DNA of 64,000 nt from Mycobacterium mantenii (GCF_010731775.1 NZ_AP022590.1:1426001-1490000); one strand, 5' to 3'. Shown: positions 52,351 through 62,479, numbered from the stretch's first letter. Notes: generated by a model not told the origin, from the letters alone. Program-made: numbers and translations.

Positions 52351-53208
52351 TCACGCCGTGCGAGGCGGAAAGTACATCTCTTGTTTTACCGTGCACACCA
52401 GCCTGCCGTCGCGGTTGAACATCGTCCCACTCGCCAGCGCTAGCGAACCCGCGCTACTTGGCGACGACCGGTCGTAGAGAAGCCAATCCGACAACGCCGC
52501 CGGAGCGTGGAACTACACCGAATGATCACGCTGCGCTGACTCCACGGCACCCTCGCGCGCCGCGTATGCCGGCTCGGTCAACGTCACCGCGGACAGATAG
52601 GCCACCAGGCTGGCGGTCAGCACCGGATCATCGGGCACCTGCCCGTCGGGTCGCCACCACATTCGCGCCCGCGCGGGTGGAGCGACCGCGGTGTCGATGA
52701 TCCGTCGCTCAAACCAGCGCAGGCTCGCCCACCGTCCCCTGGCGGTCTCGTCGGACTCCGCCAGGTGCGGTGCGACCCACGGTAGGGACTCCGGGCTGGA
52801 CGCCTCGGGCATGGACGGTTGGTAGACGACCTGGGCGGGTGCGGAATCTTCGGCTTTGAACGAGGACATTGCTTCCATCAGGATTTTGCCGTCTTGGCGC
52901 GCAGTGACCCGACGCGCCGAGAACGTCCGGCCCTCTTGAAGATCGACAACCTCGAATTCCACCGGCCGACGCGAATCGCCCGGCCGCAGGAAATAGGTGT
53001 GGACACTGTGCGGCACGCGACCCGGCGCGGTGTGGCTTGCTGCCAACAAAGCCTGAGCCGAGATATGGCCGCCGAGGATGTGGTTGGCGGGCGCCGGTAG
53101 CTGCTGCCCGACGAAGAGCCACCCGTCCACCCTCTCGAGCTCTAACGTGGCGAGCACGTCGCCCAGCGAAGATGACATCACCACGTATCTTGCCGGATCG
53201 TTGCTCAC
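52351..53208 (-). pseudogene. TesB-type acyl-CoA thioesterase with one nonsense codon
   Basis: From GTG 53208 the first 231 codons encode a standard thioesterase II (LFVGQQLPAPANHILGGHISAQALLAA, SVHTYFLRPGDSRRPVEFEV). At codon 232 (52515-52513) a TAG replaces the expected Trp of DHSVW, and the same frame continues FHAPAALSDWLLYDRSSPSSAGSLALASGTMFNRDGRLVCTVKQE to TGA at 52351. The second half of the double hotdog is thus lost unless the stop is read through. Everything else is intact, so the mutation is recent or a sequencing error. Its start overlaps the GTPase stop (GTGA). Confidence 0.88.
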
Positions 53209-54212
53209 GCGCTCAGGCGCCGGTACCGGTCAAGCCGCCGCAGGGCCTGCGCCGACGCCCGCCCCGAGGCGGGCTGCAGCGCGCTGTCGACTCCCGCGCG
53301 GACAGCCTCGACGTCGAGATCCATCCCGATCGCCACCAGGCAGTTGGTTATTGCGCCCCGCGGCGCAGTCCCGATGTGGATTGCGTTACCCACCAAGTTG
53401 ACGACGTAGCCGTGGACGGCCGTGCGGTGGCGCACCGCCACGAGGCCTTTGAGCCTGAACACCCGCGGCGGTGGATTTTCCAAGAGGTCGAGCAGGGCGT
53501 CGGGGTCGACGCAGCCAGAGCTGCTGACGGTGACGGCATCGACATGGACGCGGTCATGGTCGTGCTCGGGCACCAGATCCAGAAACGAGAGCTGTCCAAC
53601 CTGGATGGAGGTGGCGGACGCGTCGAAGAGTAGCTCTGGGGCTATCCGGCCACCCGTCGTGCCCACGACATGTATGCACGGGTTACGTTGCGCCGCGCGC
53701 TGTGTGACGCGTTGCACCACCGCCGCCCGCTCCCGCTCAGGCACCTGGTCAAGCTTATTGACGACGATCAGCGACGCCGCACCGTAGCGCACCGGGGGCA
53801 GTGTGCCGCAGTCGACGGTGTCGAAGTGGTTCACGGCGTCGACGACGTCGACAAGGCCGCCCGGTCGGACACCGCGGATCTCACTGAAGCCAATGAGCCG
53901 CGCGATGGCCACCGGGTCGGCCAGACCGCTGGCCTCGACGACGATGGCATCGAGGCGCCGAGCTGGATCGGCGAGCTTGATGAGTGCGTCGTCGAGCTCT
54001 CCGCCGTCGGGTAGGCAACAGATGCATCCTCCGGCGATCGAGGCGGGCTCGTCGACCTGGCCGGCCACCAGGCCGGCGTCGATGTTGATGTCGCCGAAGT
54101 CGTTGACCACCACTCCGATTCGGGTGCCAGGGTGACGTAGCAGGTGGTTGAGCAGCGTCGTCTTACCGGCTCCGAGGTGACCGGTGAGCGCGATGACGGG
54201 TATCGCAGCCAA
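53205..54212 (-). CDS. CobW/COG0523 family metallochaperone GTPase
   Basis: 335 residues. Walker A is [15 protein letters not shown], the metal-binding CxCC motif is [11 protein letters not shown], and the guanine motif is VVNKLD. The C-terminal CobW_C domain follows ([18 protein letters not shown]-type). COG0523 GTPases deliver zinc, cobalt or other metals. No Zur-box-like sequence is seen in the 141-bp upstream gap and no cobalamin gene is near, so the metal is open. Co-transcribed with the thioesterase gene. Confidence 0.92.
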   Translation of the reverse strand: MAAIPVIALTGHLGAGKTTLLNHLLRHPGTRIGVVVNDFGDINIDAGLVAGQVDEPASIAGGCICCLPDGGELDDALIKLADPARRLDAIVVEASGLADPVAIARLIGFSEIRGVRPGGLVDVVDAVNHFDTVDCGTLPPVRYGAASLIVVNKLDQVPERERAAVVQRVTQRAAQRNPCIHVVGTTGGRIAPELLFDASATSIQVGQLSFLDLVPEHDHDRVHVDAVTVSSSGCVDPDALLDLLENPPPRVFRLKGLVAVRHRTAVHGYVVNLVGNAIHIGTAPRGAITNCLVAIGMDLDVEAVRAGVDSALQPASGRASAQALRRLDRYRRLSA

Positions 54213-54325
54213 GCCTCACCCTCCGCGTCGACATCCGGACATCCGATGCTAACCGGCGCAACAGTACGTTCTGATCCTGGCCGTCGGCCCCGGCATCCTC
54301 GAACGTGGAGACGCCGACGGTTATT

Positions 54326-54339
54326 AGAGCATGTGCTCT
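54326..54339. promoter_or_regulatory. Candidate TetR operator
   Basis: AGAGCA-TG-TGCTCT, perfect 6-bp arms with a 2-base centre, ends 14 bp before the ATG of the TetR gene. It lies in the divergent gap with the CobW-type gene. Position and symmetry fit autorepression. Confidence 0.6.
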
Positions 54340-54353
54340 GTTATAGTGACCGC

Positions 54354-54983
54354 ATGCCCCGCCCGCGTATGCACGATCCCGACGTCGTCCTCGACGCCGT
54401 CGAGGACCTGGTCGCGCGGTCCGGCCCAACCGCGGTGACCATCCGAGCGATCGGTGCGGCGGTGGGTGTGTCCAACGGCGCTGTGTACCACACGTTTACA
54501 TCACGGGGCGGGCTGATGGGCCAGGCCTGGCTGCGGGCGGGTAAACGATTCTTGTCGGTGCAGACTTCGCTGGTCGACGAAGTGGTGGCCAGGGGTGACC
54601 AGGGCGGCCCCATCGAGGCCGTGGTGGCCGCTGCCGATGCGGCGGTGGTGTTCACCGAGCAGTACCCCGGCTCATCGACGTTGGTGTTGCGGGTGCCCCG
54701 CAAGCAAGTGCTCGCCGACGATGTGCCCGACGACGTTGCCGACGAGCTGCGACGCCTCGACAAGCATCTCGTCGCGTTGATGGTGCGGCTTGCCATCGCG
54801 ATGTGGGACCGCAAGGACGCGGCAGCGGTAGATGCGATAACCTGCTGCGTCGTCGACCTGCCGACCGCGCTGCTGCTGCGCCAGGACCGGCTCGAAGGTG
54901 CCACCGCACGCGCGCAGCTGCACGCGGCCGTGCGCGCGGTGCTGGCGGTAGGTCCCCCTCCGCCGCGGCAGCAACGCGGATGA
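54354..54983 (+). CDS. TetR-family transcriptional regulator
   Basis: 209 residues. The helix-turn-helix reads TAVTIRAIGAAVGVSNGAVYHTFTSRGGLMGQAWLRAG. The C-terminal ligand domain is all helical with a CC pair (AITCCVVDL). ATG 54354 was chosen because it directly precedes the DNA-binding domain; the frame is open further upstream but that part overlaps the divergent promoter. It leads a group with a crotonase (41 bp downstream) and an esterase, which are its likely targets. Confidence 0.9.
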   Translation: MPRPRMHDPDVVLDAVEDLVARSGPTAVTIRAIGAAVGVSNGAVYHTFTSRGGLMGQAWLRAGKRFLSVQTSLVDEVVARGDQGGPIEAVVAAADAAVVFTEQYPGSSTLVLRVPRKQVLADDVPDDVADELRRLDKHLVALMVRLAIAMWDRKDAAAVDAITCCVVDLPTALLLRQDRLEGATARAQLHAAVRAVLAVGPPPPRQQRG

Positions 54984-55024
54984 CGAATCTTTCCATCTAT
55001 CAGCGCAACTCAAGAGGAAACACC

Positions 55025-55696
55025 ATGACAGTGACATTGGACTACGCAGACAAAATCGCCATCGTTCATCTGGGTGAAGACGAGAACCGATTCTCTCCAA
55101 CATTTCTGGATGACATCGATGATGCACTAGATCAAGCCGTCTCAGCCGGCGCCCAGGGACTGATCACAACCGCCGCCGGAAAGTTCTACTCCAACGGACT
55201 GGACCTGGACTGGCTCAGCGCCAATACCGACCGGGCGCAGTGGTACATCGGCCGGGTGCACCGGCTGCTGGCGCGCATGCTGACCCTACCCCTGCCCACC
55301 GCGGCCGCAGTGGTGGGTCACGCGTTCGGGGCCGGAGCGATGCTGGCCATCGCGCATGACTTTCGCGTGATGCGCGCCGACCGTGGGTATTTCTGTTTTC
55401 CCGAAGTAGACATCCGCATACCGTTCAACCCCGGCATGGCCGCGCTCATCCAAGCCAAACTCACCCCTCGCGCGGCGGTCGCCTCGATGACCACCGGCCG
55501 ACGCTTCAGCGGTCCCGATGCAGAGCACTTCGGCATCGTCGACGCGACCTGTGCCGAGGGTGCGGTCAACGACACCGCCCTCGACGTGCTGCGCCCACTG
55601 CGGGGCAAAGATCCGGGCACGCTGGCTGCGATAAAAGAGACCATGTTCGATCACGCGGTGCGCACACTCAACGACGACGACAATGGGGCGCAATAA
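55025..55696 (+). CDS. Enoyl-CoA hydratase/isomerase family protein
   Basis: 223 residues from ATG 55025 with AAGAGGA upstream. The crotonase pockets are TTAAGKFYSNGLDLDWL and VVGHAFGAGAMLAIAHDFRVM, followed by FPEVDIRIPFNPGMAALI. It is shorter than usual crotonases (about 260), the C-terminal helices being brief, and resembles the delta3,delta2-enoyl-CoA isomerase-like branch. Substrate unknown. Probably controlled by the TetR protein before it. Confidence 0.88.
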   Translation: MTVTLDYADKIAIVHLGEDENRFSPTFLDDIDDALDQAVSAGAQGLITTAAGKFYSNGLDLDWLSANTDRAQWYIGRVHRLLARMLTLPLPTAAAVVGHAFGAGAMLAIAHDFRVMRADRGYFCFPEVDIRIPFNPGMAALIQAKLTPRAAVASMTTGRRFSGPDAEHFGIVDATCAEGAVNDTALDVLRPLRGKDPGTLAAIKETMFDHAVRTLNDDDNGAQ

Positions 55697-55769
55697 GCTG
55701 CCTTGGACACTAACTCCGTTCCTGTATGGTCAGCGATGTCTGTCGGTGAGAGGGAACAGAGGGCATTCG

Positions 55770-56696
55770 ATGGCAAACAGGCTCCCCGACAACGCCTTCA
55801 CGTCCCCGCAGGCGTTGGATCCCGGCCTCCGCAAGGTGGCGCGATTCGTTCCTCGCGGATACGCGTTGCACCACGGTCTGAAGTTTCAGCGCGCAGTGAT
55901 GAATCTTATGGGCAATGCCGGACGCATCCGCACCGTGCCCGTCGCCGCCGTCAACGCGCACGTCGCGGTCCGGCTGCATCGTCCGCCCGGGCTTCCCGAG
56001 CGCGCACCCGCACTGCTGTGGGTCCATGGCGGCGGAACCATCATGGGCCACGCGGCCCAGGACGATAAGTTCCTGCGGAAGCTGTCGCGCCGCACCGGGT
56101 TTGCGATTGCCGCGGTGGAACACCGGTTGGCACCCGAGCACCCCTACCCGACACCGGTCGAGGATTGTTACGCAGCCCTGCTGTGGCTGGCCCGCCAGCC
56201 GTGGGTTGATCCGGATCGGGTCGCCGTCGGCGGGGCCAGTGCGGGTGGAAATTTCGCGGCCGCGGTGGCCCAGCGGGCCCACGACCGCAACGACGTCCAG
56301 ATCGCGTTCCAGATGCTCGTCTACCCGATGCTCGACGATCGCACCGGCGCCGAGCGCAACGGCCCGAGGCGCATCATGTGGACGGAGTCCGACAATCAAC
56401 TGGCCTGGCAGTGGTACCTCAACGGCGCCGATCCCGAAGAGGCGGCGCCGGCACGCCGAACGGATTTGTCCGGCCTGCCGCCCGCCTGGATCGGGGTCGG
56501 CACGCTCGACCTCTTCTATCAGGAGAGCCAGGAATACGCACAACGCTTGCGCGACGCCGGTGTCCCGGTCCAGGAGGAGATCGTTCCGGGCGCGTTCCAT
56601 GCGTTCGATCAGATCGCGGACAAGGCGCCGATCTCGACGAGGTTCTTCGAAAGCCAATGCGAGTATTTGCGCGGCGCGCTTGCGCCCAGTGGATGA
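55770..56696 (+). CDS. Alpha/beta hydrolase, HSL/LipN-type esterase
   Basis: 308 residues from ATG 55770 (AGAGGG upstream). The hormone-sensitive-lipase signature is present: oxyanion motif VHGGGTIMG, nucleophile GASAGGN, Asp in GTLDLFYQES and His in GAFHAFD. Members hydrolyse short acyl esters in the cytosol or at the membrane; no signal peptide is seen. Third gene behind the TetR regulator, 73 bp after the crotonase. Confidence 0.92.
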   Translation: MANRLPDNAFTSPQALDPGLRKVARFVPRGYALHHGLKFQRAVMNLMGNAGRIRTVPVAAVNAHVAVRLHRPPGLPERAPALLWVHGGGTIMGHAAQDDKFLRKLSRRTGFAIAAVEHRLAPEHPYPTPVEDCYAALLWLARQPWVDPDRVAVGGASAGGNFAAAVAQRAHDRNDVQIAFQMLVYPMLDDRTGAERNGPRRIMWTESDNQLAWQWYLNGADPEEAAPARRTDLSGLPPAWIGVGTLDLFYQESQEYAQRLRDAGVPVQEEIVPGAFHAFDQIADKAPISTRFFESQCEYLRGALAPSG

Positions 56697-56871
56697 CTGC
56701 CATCATCCCAACGCCCATTCGCGGCGTGTAGTTCATTCTGTTGCCCGACAACCGGTCATACCGACGCGCGGTTCCTTGGGGCACATCGCCCCAGCCCCTG
56801 CCCGATCGGCCAATCTTTGCTACCCGCCTTAACGCGCTAGGCCAACGAACTCGGGAGCGCACCTGTTTGAC

Positions 56872-56893
56872 TGCAAAGTGTGCACAGCGTGCA
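56872..56893. promoter_or_regulatory. Candidate TetR operator (22-bp dyad)
   Basis: TGCA-N3-TGTGCACA-N3-TGCA, symmetric about its centre, ends 5 bp before ATG 56899 of the TetR gene. The TGCAA/TTGCA half-site recurs in the second site at 57536-57550, before mmpS. The position would block translation initiation or transcription start of the regulator gene. Confidence 0.55.
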
Positions 56894-56898
56894 ACCAT

Positions 56899-57513
56899 AT
56901 GGGTATGGCCAATCCCGTAGGGCTCCGCGAGCGCCGTCGCCGCCAGACGAGCGCCGACATCCGCGACGCTGCGGTGCGCCTCACGCTGAAACGCGGATTC
57001 GACAAGGTCACCGTCGACGAGATCTGCGCCGAAGCCGGAATCGCCACGCGCACGTTCTTCAACTACTTCCCGAACAAAGAATCCGCCATCGCCTACGGCC
57101 CCTCGGACATCCCCCCGGAGCTGGTGGAGGACTTTGTCGCCGCAGGTCCGGCCCCCTATTCGGTAGTGCTGGCGGAGCTGATCACGTTGGCCGCCCACCA
57201 CCTGCGCGACGTGCCGCCCCGACGCGAACACGCGGCGCACATGCTGGAGCTCGCAAAAACTTCTCCCGCCGTGTTGGCGGCGTTCCTCGCCGACTTGGAA
57301 AGGTTCCAAAACCAGTTGACCGACATCATCGTGCGCCGCCAGGCGATGGAGCCGGACGATGAGATGGCGGCGCTGATCTCTGCGCTGGCGCTGACGGCGG
57401 TACGTTCCGGCATTGAGAAGTGGGCCCGCGGCGAAGCAACTGAAACCGCCGACACGCCGATGCCCTATGTTGAGCGGGCTGCCGCGCTGGTGAACAGCAT
57501 CTTCACAAAGTGA
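56899..57513 (+). CDS. TetR/AcrR-family regulator of the mmpS-mmpL locus
   Basis: 204 residues (ATG 56899; ATG 56905 also possible). The HTH reads FDKVTVDEICAEAGIATRTFFNYFPNKESAIAYG, the typical acyl/efflux-associated TetR pattern. It sits directly upstream of mmpS and mmpL on the same strand, so repression of that exporter and of itself is the natural reading. Ligand unknown. The related TetR proteins before mmpL genes answer to lipids or drugs. Confidence 0.9.
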   Translation: MGMANPVGLRERRRRQTSADIRDAAVRLTLKRGFDKVTVDEICAEAGIATRTFFNYFPNKESAIAYGPSDIPPELVEDFVAAGPAPYSVVLAELITLAAHHLRDVPPRREHAAHMLELAKTSPAVLAAFLADLERFQNQLTDIIVRRQAMEPDDEMAALISALALTAVRSGIEKWARGEATETADTPMPYVERAAALVNSIFTK

Positions 57514-57808
57514 TCTGAAACACCAGTAGCAAATGTTGCATGCACTGCAAGATATGCACATCATGTACTATGCGCTGGTGGCGGTACCCGGGGAGGCTTC
57601 AGCAACAAGGCGAGCCGGGTGTCGGTGCCGGGGAGGTCGGCCGGTGTGGGTGGGCAGCATTCACCGCGCTTGACGCTCCTGCGCGAACCGTAGCAATCGA
57701 CGTAATTCGTTGTTGAGCAATGCGACTTGTGGGCACACACCTGCCCAGCCTCGGTCGCGCGAACGCTGATCCACGTCACGACCGCGTGATGGGGAAGGGA
57801 CCACCTAG
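57514..57808. promoter_or_regulatory. Promoter region of mmpS-mmpL
   Basis: 295 bp without a supported gene. Near its start is a second dyad, TTGCA-TGCAC-TGCAA, at 57536-57550, the likely site of the TetR protein, followed by AT-rich sequence (GATATGCACATCATGTACTA) suited to a promoter. The rest up to the mmpS GTG is unexplained and could be a long leader. Confidence 0.5.
57536..57550. promoter_or_regulatory. Candidate operator before mmpS
   Basis: TTGCATGCACTGCAA: perfect 5-bp arms around a 5-base centre. Its half-site matches part of the dyad in front of the TetR gene at 56872-56893. Confidence 0.5.
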
Positions 57809-58243
57809 GTGCAGATATCGAGACTCGTGCGCAACGCCTGGCTGCCGCTGTTGATCGTGGCGGTCCTGGTGGTCGGCGGCTTTGCGGTCGTCCGGGTCAA
57901 ATCCTTCTTCGGCGCCCACGACACCGGCATCATGACCAGCCCGCGGCTCGATGATTCGAAGCCGTTCAAGCCCAAGGTCGTCAAATACGAAGTCTTTGGC
58001 TCGGCCGACCAGGCGAACGTGAACTACTTGGACCTGTCCGCCGATCCGCGGCGGGTCGACGGCGCGCCGCTGCCGTGGACGCTGGTCCTCAGCACCACCG
58101 CCCCCTCGGTCTTCCCGAACCTTTCGGCCCAGAGCGACGGCAGTTCCCTCGGTTGCCGCATCACCATCGATGACGAAGTCAAGGCCGAGAACATCACCCA
58201 CGGCGTGCACGCCCTGACCTTCTGCTTGGTGAAATCCGCATGA
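57809..58243 (+). CDS. MmpS family membrane protein
   Basis: 144 residues from GTG 57809. One N-terminal transmembrane helix ([20 protein letters not shown]) and then the MmpS beta domain: [45 protein letters not shown] and the invariant end TFCLVKSA. It is the periplasmic partner of the MmpL transporter, whose ATG overlaps its stop by 4 bp. Confidence 0.95.
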   Translation: MQISRLVRNAWLPLLIVAVLVVGGFAVVRVKSFFGAHDTGIMTSPRLDDSKPFKPKVVKYEVFGSADQANVNYLDLSADPRRVDGAPLPWTLVLSTTAPSVFPNLSAQSDGSSLGCRITIDDEVKAENITHGVHALTFCLVKSA

Positions 58244-61140
58244 GCACAACAGTCGACGACACCCGCACCGACGCCATCCCCGTCGTCAAAGAACCCGTGC
58301 ATGACAAGATCCCCCGGATCATCCGCACGTTGGCCGTGCCGATCATCGTGGGCTGGGTCGCGCTCATCGCGGTGCTCAACGTCGTCGTCCCCCAGCTGGA
58401 CGAAGTCGGCAAGATGCGTTCGGTGTCGATGGCACCCGACGACGCGCAATCGGTGGTCGCCACCAAGCGCATGGGCGCGATATTCAACGAGTACAAGTCG
58501 AACAGCTCGGTCATGATCGTCCTCGAGGGCCAGAATCCCCTCGGAGCCGACGCGCACGCCTACTACGACCAGATCGTCAAGAAGCTCGACGCCGACACCA
58601 AACATGTTGAGCACGTTCAGGATATGTGGAGCGATCCACTGACCGGGGCGGGGGCCCAGAGCAACGACGGCAAGGCCGCCTACGTCCAGGTTTACCTGGC
58701 CGGTAACCAGGGTGAGGCCCTGGCCAACGAGTCGGTGGAATCCGTCCAGAAGATCGTCAAGAGTGTGCCGACGCCCAAGGGCGTCAAGGTCTACGTCACC
58801 GGCCCCGCGGCGTTGTCGGCCGACCAGCACGAGGCCGGCGACCGCAGCCTGCAGCTCATCACGGCGGCCACGTTCACCGTGATCATCGGCATGCTGCTGT
58901 TGGTCTATCGGTCCATCGTCACCGTGTTGCTGACGCTGGTGATGGTGGTTCTCGAGCTGTCCGCCGCACGAGGCATGGTCGCATTCCTGGGCTACTTCAA
59001 CCTCATTGGGCTTTCGACGTTCGCCACGAACCTGTTGGTCACGTTAGGAATCGCGGCCGCCACCGACTACGCGATCTTTTTGATCGGTCGATATCAGGAG
59101 GCCCGGGCTGTCGGCGAATCCCGGGAAGAGGCGTACTACACCATGTACAAGGGCACCGCGCATGTGGTGCTGGGGTCGGGTCTGACCATCGCCGGCGCGA
59201 CCTTCTGCCTGCACTTCACCAACCTGCCGTATTTCCAGACGCTGGGCATCCCGTTGGCCATCGGCATGGTGGTCGTGGTCGCGGCGGCCTTGACGCTGGG
59301 TCCGGCGGTCATCTCGGTGGCGACGCGGTTCGGTAAGACTCTGGAACCCAAACGGACGCAAAGGATTCGCGGGTGGCGCAAGATCGGCGCGCTCGTCGTC
59401 CGCTGGCCCGGCCCGATCCTGGTGATGACGATCGGGGTGGCGCTGGTCGGCTTGCTGACCCTGCCCGGCTACCGCACCAACTACAACGACCGCAACTACC
59501 TACCCGCGGACCTGCCCGCGAACGAGGGTTACGCGGCCGCGGACCGGCACTTCTCGCAGGCGCGGATGAATCCCGAAGTGCTGATGATTGAGAGCGATCA
59601 CGACCTGCGGAACTCGGCGGACTTCCTGGTCATCGACAAGATTGCCAAGACGGTCTTCCGGGTGCCGGGAATCGCTCGCGTGCAGGCCATCACCCGCCCG
59701 CAGGGCACGCCGATCGAACACACCTCGATCCCGTTCCAGATCAGCATGCAGGGCGTCACCCAGCAGATGAACCAGAAGTACCAAGAAGATCAGATGGCGG
59801 ACATGCTCCACCAGGCCGACATGATGCAGACGACCATTGACAGCATGGAAAAGATGTCCAGCATCACCGTGCAAATGTCGAACGACATGCACCAAATGGT
59901 CAAGAAGATGCATGACATGACCATCGACATCAACGAATTGCGCGACCACATGGCGGATTTCGAGGACTTCTTCCGCCCGATCCGTAGCTACCTCTACTGG
60001 GAAAAGCACTGCTACGACATCCCGGTGTGCTGGTCGCTTCGCTCGGTCTTCGACGGTCTCGACGGCATCGACACGATGACCGATGACATCCAGAGCCTGC
60101 TGCCCATCATGGATCATCTCGACACCCTGATGCCCCAGATGGTGGCGCTGATGCCCTCCATGATCGCCAACATGAAGGCCATGAAAACGACGATGCTGAC
60201 CATGTATTCGACCCAGAAGGGTCTGCAGGATCAGCAGAACGAGGCGCAGAAGAACTCCAACGCCATGGGTAAGGCGTTCGACGCCTCCAAGAACGACGAC
60301 TCGTTCTACCTGCCCCCGGAGACGTTCAACAATGCCGAGTTCAAGAAGGGCATGAAGAACTTCATCTCCCCCGACGGGCATGCCGTGCGCTTCATCATCA
60401 GCCATGACGGCGATCCGATGTCGCAGGAAGGCATTTCGCACATCCCTGCGATCAAGAAGGCCGCCTACGAGGCGCTGAAGGGCACGCCGCTGGAGGGCTC
60501 GAAGATTTATCTCGCGGGTACCGCGTCGATCTACAAAGACCTCAGCGACGGCAACACCTACGACCTGTTGATCGCCGGGATCGCATCACTGTGCCTGATT
60601 TTCATCATCATGCTGATCATCACGCGAGGTGTGGTGGCATCGGCGGTCATCGTGGGAACCGTCTTGCTCTCGCTGGGCGCGTCCTTCGGGCTTTCGGTTC
60701 TGATCTGGCAGCACCTCATCGGCATCGAGCTGCACTGGATGGTGCTCGCGATGTCGGTGATCATCCTGCTGGCCGTCGGCGCCGACTACAACCTGCTGCT
60801 GGTGGCGCGGTTCAAGGAAGAGATCCACGCCGGCCTGAACACGGGCATCATCCGGTCGATGGGCGGCACCGGCTCGGTGGTGACCTCGGCGGGGCTGGTG
60901 TTCGCCTTCACGATGATGACGATGGCGGTCAGCGAGCTGACGGTCATCGGCCAGGTGGGTACCACGATCGGACTCGGTCTGCTGTTCGACACCCTGATCG
61001 TGCGGTCGCTGATGACACCGTCCATCGCCGCGCTGCTGGGCAAGTGGTTCTGGTGGCCCCAACGGGTGAGGCAGCGCCCGGTTCCCTCGCCCTGGCCGCA
61101 ACCGGCCAAGGACCGCGAATCGTTTGCTGATGCCCGATAG
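58240..61140 (+). CDS. MmpL family RND transporter
   Basis: 966 residues. Two RND halves each begin with a helix, a large extracytoplasmic domain and five helices. The proton-relay Asp-Tyr pairs are intact: [16 protein letters not shown] and [15 protein letters not shown]. The second periplasmic domain has a long Met-rich coiled segment ([20 protein letters not shown] to about residue 680). With MmpS it exports a lipid, siderophore or drug. No synthesis genes adjoin, so the cargo is unknown; the TetR gene suggests inducible expression. Confidence 0.96.
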   Translation: MSTTVDDTRTDAIPVVKEPVHDKIPRIIRTLAVPIIVGWVALIAVLNVVVPQLDEVGKMRSVSMAPDDAQSVVATKRMGAIFNEYKSNSSVMIVLEGQNPLGADAHAYYDQIVKKLDADTKHVEHVQDMWSDPLTGAGAQSNDGKAAYVQVYLAGNQGEALANESVESVQKIVKSVPTPKGVKVYVTGPAALSADQHEAGDRSLQLITAATFTVIIGMLLLVYRSIVTVLLTLVMVVLELSAARGMVAFLGYFNLIGLSTFATNLLVTLGIAAATDYAIFLIGRYQEARAVGESREEAYYTMYKGTAHVVLGSGLTIAGATFCLHFTNLPYFQTLGIPLAIGMVVVVAAALTLGPAVISVATRFGKTLEPKRTQRIRGWRKIGALVVRWPGPILVMTIGVALVGLLTLPGYRTNYNDRNYLPADLPANEGYAAADRHFSQARMNPEVLMIESDHDLRNSADFLVIDKIAKTVFRVPGIARVQAITRPQGTPIEHTSIPFQISMQGVTQQMNQKYQEDQMADMLHQADMMQTTIDSMEKMSSITVQMSNDMHQMVKKMHDMTIDINELRDHMADFEDFFRPIRSYLYWEKHCYDIPVCWSLRSVFDGLDGIDTMTDDIQSLLPIMDHLDTLMPQMVALMPSMIANMKAMKTTMLTMYSTQKGLQDQQNEAQKNSNAMGKAFDASKNDDSFYLPPETFNNAEFKKGMKNFISPDGHAVRFIISHDGDPMSQEGISHIPAIKKAAYEALKGTPLEGSKIYLAGTASIYKDLSDGNTYDLLIAGIASLCLIFIIMLIITRGVVASAVIVGTVLLSLGASFGLSVLIWQHLIGIELHWMVLAMSVIILLAVGADYNLLLVARFKEEIHAGLNTGIIRSMGGTGSVVTSAGLVFAFTMMTMAVSELTVIGQVGTTIGLGLLFDTLIVRSLMTPSIAALLGKWFWWPQRVRQRPVPSPWPQPAKDRESFADAR

Positions 61141-61146
61141 TCTCGC

Positions 61147-61207
61147 CGCGAAACTGTAACTGCCGACGGCACCATTCGCGGAACACGTTGCCAGTTACAG
61201 TCTCGCG
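61147..61207. terminator. Long inverted repeat between convergent mmpL and fabG3
   Basis: CGCGAAACTGTAACTG (61147-61162) pairs with CAGTTACAGTCTCGCG (61192-61207) over 16 bp with a single mismatch, around a 29-base loop. It fills the 81-bp gap between the two stops and could end transcription from both sides. The stem is longer and less GC-rich than most terminators, so it may also be a small dispersed repeat. Confidence 0.6.
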
Positions 61208-61221
61208 ACACGAGACGGAAC

Positions 61222-62004
61222 TTAGGTAACCCAGTCCGGCTGCGCGTCGGTCTCGACGTTGGAGAAGTCCTTGTGCCCCAGGCCGGCGGTGGTGCCGCCG
61301 TCGACGACGAACTCCGAGCCGGTGGAGTAGCTGGACTCGTCACTGGCCAGGTAGACGACGAGATGGGACACCTCCACGGGTTGGGCGGCCCGGCCCAGCG
61401 CCGTCTGGAAGATGTCGTCGGGAACCCAATCCGTCATCGGGGTCTTGATGAGCCCGGGATGGATTGAGTTGACCCGGATTCCGCTTGGTCCAAGTTCCAG
61501 TGCGGCCGACTTGGTGAGACCCCGCACCGCGAATTTCGTTGCCGTGTACCCGTGGCAGGCGATGGTGCCGGCCATGCCCTCGATCGAGGAGATGTTGATG
61601 ATCGATCCGCGGCCCGCTTCCTTCATTGGCTTGACCACCGCCCGGATGCCGAGAAACACGCCCGTCAAATTGATGTCGAGAATGCGCTGCCACTCCGAGA
61701 GCGCGTAATCCTCCAGCGTGCCGATGTTGATGATGCCGGCGTTGTTGACCAACACGTCGAGGTGGCCGAACTCGCCCAGGGCGGTGGTCACCGCGGCATC
61801 CCAATCCTCGGGCTTGGTCACGTCGAGGTGCAGATAGCGGACCGCGTCACCGACCTCCGCCGCTACCGCCTTGCCCTCGTCGTCGAGGATGTCACCGAAG
61901 ACCACCTTGGCTCCCTCGGCGACCAGCGATCGCACGTGCGATGCACCCATCCCCCGGGCACCGCCACTGATTAAGGCGACCTTTCCCGCCAATCGTTCCG
62001 CCAC
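61222..62004 (-). CDS. fabG3: Hydroxysteroid dehydrogenase FabG3 (Rv2002-like SDR)
   Basis: 260 residues from GTG 62004 with AGGAGAACTGCA upstream; the length equals that of Rv2002. The sequence closely follows it: GGARGMGASHVR, VVFGDILDDEGKAVAAE, LVNNAGIINIGTLEDYAL, ISSIEGMAGTIACHGYTATKFAVRGLTKS (Ser-Tyr-Lys triad) and NSIHPGLIKTPMTDWVPDDIFQTALG. Rv2002 is an NADH-dependent 3-alpha/20-beta-hydroxysteroid dehydrogenase. A role in sterol handling is therefore likely. The frame extends upstream to 62052 without homology. Confidence 0.95.
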   Translation of the reverse strand: MAERLAGKVALISGGARGMGASHVRSLVAEGAKVVFGDILDDEGKAVAAEVGDAVRYLHLDVTKPEDWDAAVTTALGEFGHLDVLVNNAGIINIGTLEDYALSEWQRILDINLTGVFLGIRAVVKPMKEAGRGSIINISSIEGMAGTIACHGYTATKFAVRGLTKSAALELGPSGIRVNSIHPGLIKTPMTDWVPDDIFQTALGRAAQPVEVSHLVVYLASDESSYSTGSEFVVDGGTTAGLGHKDFSNVETDAQPDWVT

Positions 62005-62112
62005 TGCAGTTCTCCTGTCGTAGGGTGCCCGATAGGCGCCTACGAGCACCATACAGATGCGACATCCTGTATGACCAGTGCGCTATTTACGCGGAATTCG
62101 TTCCGACGACAA

Positions 62113-62340
62113 TCACCTGAGGACCCTCAACGCCCATCGGCGCGGATTGTCCTCGTTTCCGCCATCTTCTGGAAACCGGCGTGCGGGCTGTTCGATGAGG
62201 CCTTCAGCCACATCGGGTCCGGCCGAAGACGATGGATGGCGGCGCATCGCCTCCTCGCGCTCGCGGGCGCGAAGCTGAGCCGCATTCCAAGCCGAGTGCG
62301 TCTGCAGGACAATTATTTTGGCCGCAACACCAGTTGCCAT
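62113..62340 (-). CDS. Possible small protein (75 aa)
   Basis: MATGVAAKIIVLQTHSAWNAAQLRAREREEAMRR... starts at ATG 62340 with a good ribosome site (GAGAGGA, 8 bases before). The first half looks helical and protein-like; the second half is polar. It lies downstream of, and on the same strand as, the sensor kinase. No family recognised. Confidence 0.4.
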   Translation of the reverse strand: MATGVAAKIIVLQTHSAWNAAQLRAREREEAMRRHPSSSAGPDVAEGLIEQPARRFPEDGGNEDNPRRWALRVLR

Positions 62341-62479
62341 GTGGCTGTTCCTCTCACGACGATATCGCCTTACCGCAAAACGTCGTATTTACAACATTTA
62401 TCGCGGCAGCCGGACCAGCCGATAGGGACTGAAGCCTCTGACACGGGGGCCGTTCGGCCACACCGCCCAGAACGCGGCA

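Noticed and set aside
54213..54353. Zur box controlling the CobW-type GTPase
   Set aside because: No TGAAAATCATTTTCA-like dyad is present in the upstream gap; the only palindrome is nearer the TetR gene.
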